NCBI RefSeq assembly: GCF_004353225.1
Contig: NZ_CP037934.1
Coordinates: forward strand, 558,001 to 622,000
Reading direction: 5' to 3'
DNA: 64,000 bases
Source: Marinobacter sp. JH2
GTDB taxonomy: Bacteria; Pseudomonadota; Gammaproteobacteria; Pseudomonadales; Oleiphilaceae
In this document: positions 62,052 to 64,000 of the stretch, piece after piece
Position numbering within the stretch: the first letter of the stretch is position 1
Layout: every line of letters starts with the position of its first letter
Translations under genes and position numbers: made by a program
Notes under the pieces: generated by a model
Databases searched by the model: none
Told to the model about the DNA's origin: nothing
Seen by the model: only the letters and a program-made list of their open reading frames with translations

Positions 62052-62408
62052 ATGCAAGTTCAGAATGCCATTGAAACTAAGCTTGCCGATGCATTCGAAG
62101 TGCAGCATCTGATGGTGGAAAATGAAAGCCACATGCATTCGGTACCGCCGAATTCCGAAACGCATTTTAAAGTGACCTTGGTTTCTGGCGCGTTTAACGG
62201 GACGATGAAAGTAAAGCGTCACCAGTTGATTTATAAAGTGTTGGCCGACGAGCTTGCCGGGCCAGTACATGCCTTGGCGTTGCATTTGTACACGCCAGAG
62301 GAGTGGGCGAAAACCGGGCAGGCAACACCCGATTCGCCAAATTGTATGGGCGGTTCCAAAGGCGATGCCTCGATGGCCGCCAAGTTGAAACAGGGAGTTA
62401 ATTCATGA
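62052..62408 (+). CDS. BolA family protein
   Basis: A 118-residue member of the BolA family, small proteins that work with monothiol glutaredoxins in Fe-S delivery and in stress-shape control. The conserved core is 'IETKLADAFEVQHLMVENES' with 'HMHSVPPNSETHFKVTLVS', 'GTMKVKRHQLIYKVLADEL' and 'VHALALHLYTPEEW', closer to BolA than to IbaG. ATG at 62052 preferred; GTG at 62046 possible. It overlaps the downstream gene by 4 bp (ATGA). Confidence 0.9.
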   Translation: MQVQNAIETKLADAFEVQHLMVENESHMHSVPPNSETHFKVTLVSGAFNGTMKVKRHQLIYKVLADELAGPVHALALHLYTPEEWAKTGQATPDSPNCMGGSKGDASMAAKLKQGVNS

Positions 62409-63028
62409 GCCAGTTTTTTCAAATTCATCCCGAGAATCCGCAAAAGCGTTTGATCAAGCAGGCAGTGGACATCATCCGTAACGGCGGTGTGATTGTGTAC
62501 CCAACCGACTCCGGCTATGCGCTGGGTTGTCATCTGGGGGATAAACAAGCCGCCGATCGGATCAAGCGTATTCGCAAGCTGGACGACAAGCACAACTTCA
62601 CTCTGGTGTGCCGTGATCTCTCTGATATAGGCGTGTACGCCAAAGTCGATAACACCCAATATCGGCTCCTGAAAACATTCACCCCGGGGGCTTACACCTT
62701 CATTTTGGATGCCACCAGTGAAGTGCCTCGCCGTTTATTGCACCCCAAGCGTCGTACCATAGGCGTTCGTGTTCCAGACAACGCCATTGTGCGAGAGCTT
62801 TTGGGTGAATTGGGCGAACCGATCATGAGCAGCACGTTAATTTTGCCGGATGAAACCGAGCCCATGACGGACCCCGAAGAAATTCGTGATGCTTTGGAGA
62901 AGGAGCTGGATTTGATCATCGATGGCGGGTTCTGCGGTATGGAAGCCACAACTGTGGTGAACTTCACCGGAGATGTACCCGAAGTGACTCGGGTCGGCAA
63001 AGGCGACCCGGCACCGTTTGAGGGATAA
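62405..63028 (+). CDS. Sua5/YciO family (threonylcarbamoyl-AMP synthase-like) protein
   Basis: A 207-residue YrdC/Sua5-fold protein. Motifs: 'RNGGVIVYPTDSGYALGCHL', 'KRIRKLDDKHNFTLVCRDLS', 'TPGAYTFILDAT' and 'RTIGVRVPDNAIVRELL'. The YciO subgroup lacks some catalytic residues of TsaC, and its tRNA-modification activity is doubtful; this 'KQAVDIIRNGG' start and length fit YciO. Translation is coupled to bolA. Confidence 0.85.
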   Translation: MSQFFQIHPENPQKRLIKQAVDIIRNGGVIVYPTDSGYALGCHLGDKQAADRIKRIRKLDDKHNFTLVCRDLSDIGVYAKVDNTQYRLLKTFTPGAYTFILDATSEVPRRLLHPKRRTIGVRVPDNAIVRELLGELGEPIMSSTLILPDETEPMTDPEEIRDALEKELDLIIDGGFCGMEATTVVNFTGDVPEVTRVGKGDPAPFEG

Positions 63029-63042
63029 TGTTCTAAGGTGTG

Positions 63043-63081
63043 CTTGAACGCCCGGCTTGAGATCAGGCCCGGGCGTTCAAG
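63043..63081. terminator. Perfect 13-bp inverted repeat between convergent genes
   Basis: CTTGAACGCCCGG (63043-63055) and CCGGGCGTTCAAG (63069-63081) are exact complements with a 13-nt loop. The right arm lies inside the last codons of the minus-strand gene that ends at 63063. No T-run follows on either side, so it is a strong 3'-end hairpin shared by convergent transcripts rather than a canonical terminator. Confidence 0.6.
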
Positions 63082-63725
63082 TTAAAGGCATAGCGCTGTG
63101 AGTCACCTGCGGGCACGGATTGATTGGCGCTGGTGTTTCGGCGAAGGCTGTCATACCGATGGAGTACATCCTGCAGGCCGTTAAATTGCTGGTTTTCACT
63201 CACCAGTGCGCTTAGCAATGAGTTGCGAACGCCATAAGCCTGATTCAGCTTCAAAGCGTTATCCATGAAATGCAACGTCGGCTCGCTGACGCTCAGGCGA
63301 CTGAAGGCGTCTGTAAAATCCCGATTGTTGTTTAAATCCTGCTCTATTTTTCCGCGAATCTCGTCGGGTACCTTTCCTACAACAACTGTTTTTCCGTCTT
63401 CGCCTTTGCTGACGTTCAAGGCAGTAGCGGGATGTAAGTTGTACTCGGCAAGTTTGTGCCGCAACGTGTCTCGGATGTAGGAAAGATCCTGCGCCACGGT
63501 TTGCTTATATTGATTCAACGGTATTTTTTGTACCTTTACGTCGGCAGGATCCAGTGCCTTTTGCTCCGACGGCGTGAAACGGTCACCGTCTGGGCTGCCG
63601 GTAGCTTGGGGCTTCGGAGCTTCAGTCGTCACACCATCGTCGGTCTTACCCGAGGGAGCCTGGCGGGTGTCCATGGTTTGCTGAAAGCGAGTGCTGGCTT
63701 GGATCAATGATGTCAGCAACGACAT
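63063..63725 (-). CDS. Uncharacterised cytoplasmic protein
   Basis: A 220-residue soluble protein of no family I recognise. N-terminal 60 residues are low-complexity and polar ('TTEAPKPQATGSPDGDRFTP'), the rest is mostly helical with a conserved-looking 'HPATALNVSKGEDGKTVVVG' and 'DLNNNRDFTDAFSRLS'. ATG 63725 sits 9 bases after AGGAGG; the frame to 63749 is rejected. No signal peptide or membrane helix. It faces away from a gene with a sigma-28-like promoter, so a motility link is possible but unsupported. Confidence 0.6.
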   Translation of the reverse strand: MSLLTSLIQASTRFQQTMDTRQAPSGKTDDGVTTEAPKPQATGSPDGDRFTPSEQKALDPADVKVQKIPLNQYKQTVAQDLSYIRDTLRHKLAEYNLHPATALNVSKGEDGKTVVVGKVPDEIRGKIEQDLNNNRDFTDAFSRLSVSEPTLHFMDNALKLNQAYGVRNSLLSALVSENQQFNGLQDVLHRYDSLRRNTSANQSVPAGDSQRYAFNLNARA

Positions 63726-63910
63726 GGTGTGTTTCCTCCTGGGTGGCAAAAGTCTGCCGGATTTCCGATGCCTGAGTGAGCTATTAGGTAAGAGGCAGTT
63801 TTCATGCCAGATAGTGCGGATTTGGTTTTAAGAAAAGTCTTTCTTTGTAAGGAAGCTATTTAATCATCCGATTGAATGACCTAAGTCACTAAAAATCAGA
63901 GTGGAACCTA

Positions 63911-63937
63911 TAAAGTTATGGCTCGACCTGCCGTCAT
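63911..63937 (+). promoter_or_regulatory. Sigma-28 (FliA)-type promoter
   Basis: TAAAGTTA (63911-63918), an 11-bp spacer, then GCCGTCAT (63930-63937). The FliA consensus is TAAAGTTT-N11-GCCGATAA: 7 of 8 and 5 of 8 matches with exact spacing. The start codon at 63979 follows at a normal distance. Confidence 0.6.
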
Positions 63938-63978
63938 ATCCTGTATCCCATCTTTTGATGATTCGCCGCCGGAGACAC

Positions 63979-64000
63979 ATGAAAAAACACTATTCCATTC
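63979..64000 (+). CDS. Start of a gene cut by the window edge, probable chemotaxis/flagellar class
   Basis: ATG at 63979 after CCGGAGA begins 'MKKHYSI' and runs off the window. Only seven codons are visible, so the product is unknown; the sigma-28-like promoter upstream suggests a late flagellar or chemoreceptor gene. Confidence 0.45.

Overview
The window looks like chromosome from a marine, heterotrophic gammaproteobacterium of the Marinobacter kind. This rests on gene content: ornithine-lipid synthesis, AstD, a BolA/YciO pair, SstT, a moderate base composition and dense short operons. It is an inference, because no rRNA or other phylogenetic marker is present. No tRNA, rRNA, CRISPR array or intact insertion sequence was seen.

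1-11.8 kb is a phenol catabolic operon that enters from the left. It encodes most of a multicomponent phenol hydroxylase (DmpM partial, N, O, P), a reactivating ferredoxin (DmpQ), catechol 2,3-dioxygenase (DmpB) and the 4-oxalocrotonate branch of meta-cleavage (DmpI, C, H, E, G, F), giving pyruvate and acetyl-CoA. A phenol-pathway outer-membrane protein sits inside it and a ketopantoate-reductase homologue closes it. No 2-hydroxymuconic semialdehyde hydrolase (DmpD) and no XylR/DmpR regulator is in the window.

11.9-23 kb is a mixed accessory stretch: a TetR regulator facing a truncated carboxymuconolactone-decarboxylase-like gene, a TVP38 membrane protein, a tiny secreted peptide, a periplasmic rhodanese with a YeeE/TsuA-type sulfur transporter, a patatin-like lipoprotein, an alpha/beta hydrolase, a DoxX protein and an NrtS-like protein. 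Four copies of a palindrome close to TGAAYGATCGYTCA (two before the TetR gene, one before the rhodanese, one before DoxX) suggest one dispersed regulon.

23.2-31.5 kb carries a TVP38/FAD-oxidoreductase fusion, a radical SAM enzyme, a sodium:solute symporter, a small membrane protein, a divergent calcineurin-type phosphatase, an M14 carboxypeptidase-like protein and an alpha/beta hydrolase. The packing suggests a linked process, but I cannot assign it to a known pathway. It is the best candidate for an undescribed system.

31.5-44.3 kb has a phosphate-starvation flavour: olsB-olsA for phosphorus-free ornithine lipids, a chemoreceptor, a PhoD-type phosphatase with a second Tat-exported phosphatase, and a neutral ceramidase with a lipoprotein. 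Pho-box-like direct repeats lie before olsB, the chemoreceptor and phoD. A tandem glycine riboswitch precedes a UPF0126/TRIC-type membrane protein at 35.2 kb.

44.3-64 kb is more ordinary: a diguanylate cyclase, a Kef-type antiporter, SstT, a shikimate-kinase-like protein, an SbcD/SbcC-like nuclease pair, AstD, a three-gene signalling operon (response regulator, LysM/FecR protein, histidine kinase with a collapsed CHASE2 sensor), topoisomerase III, BolA, a YciO/Sua5 protein, an orphan protein, and the first codons of a gene behind a flagellar sigma-28-like promoter.
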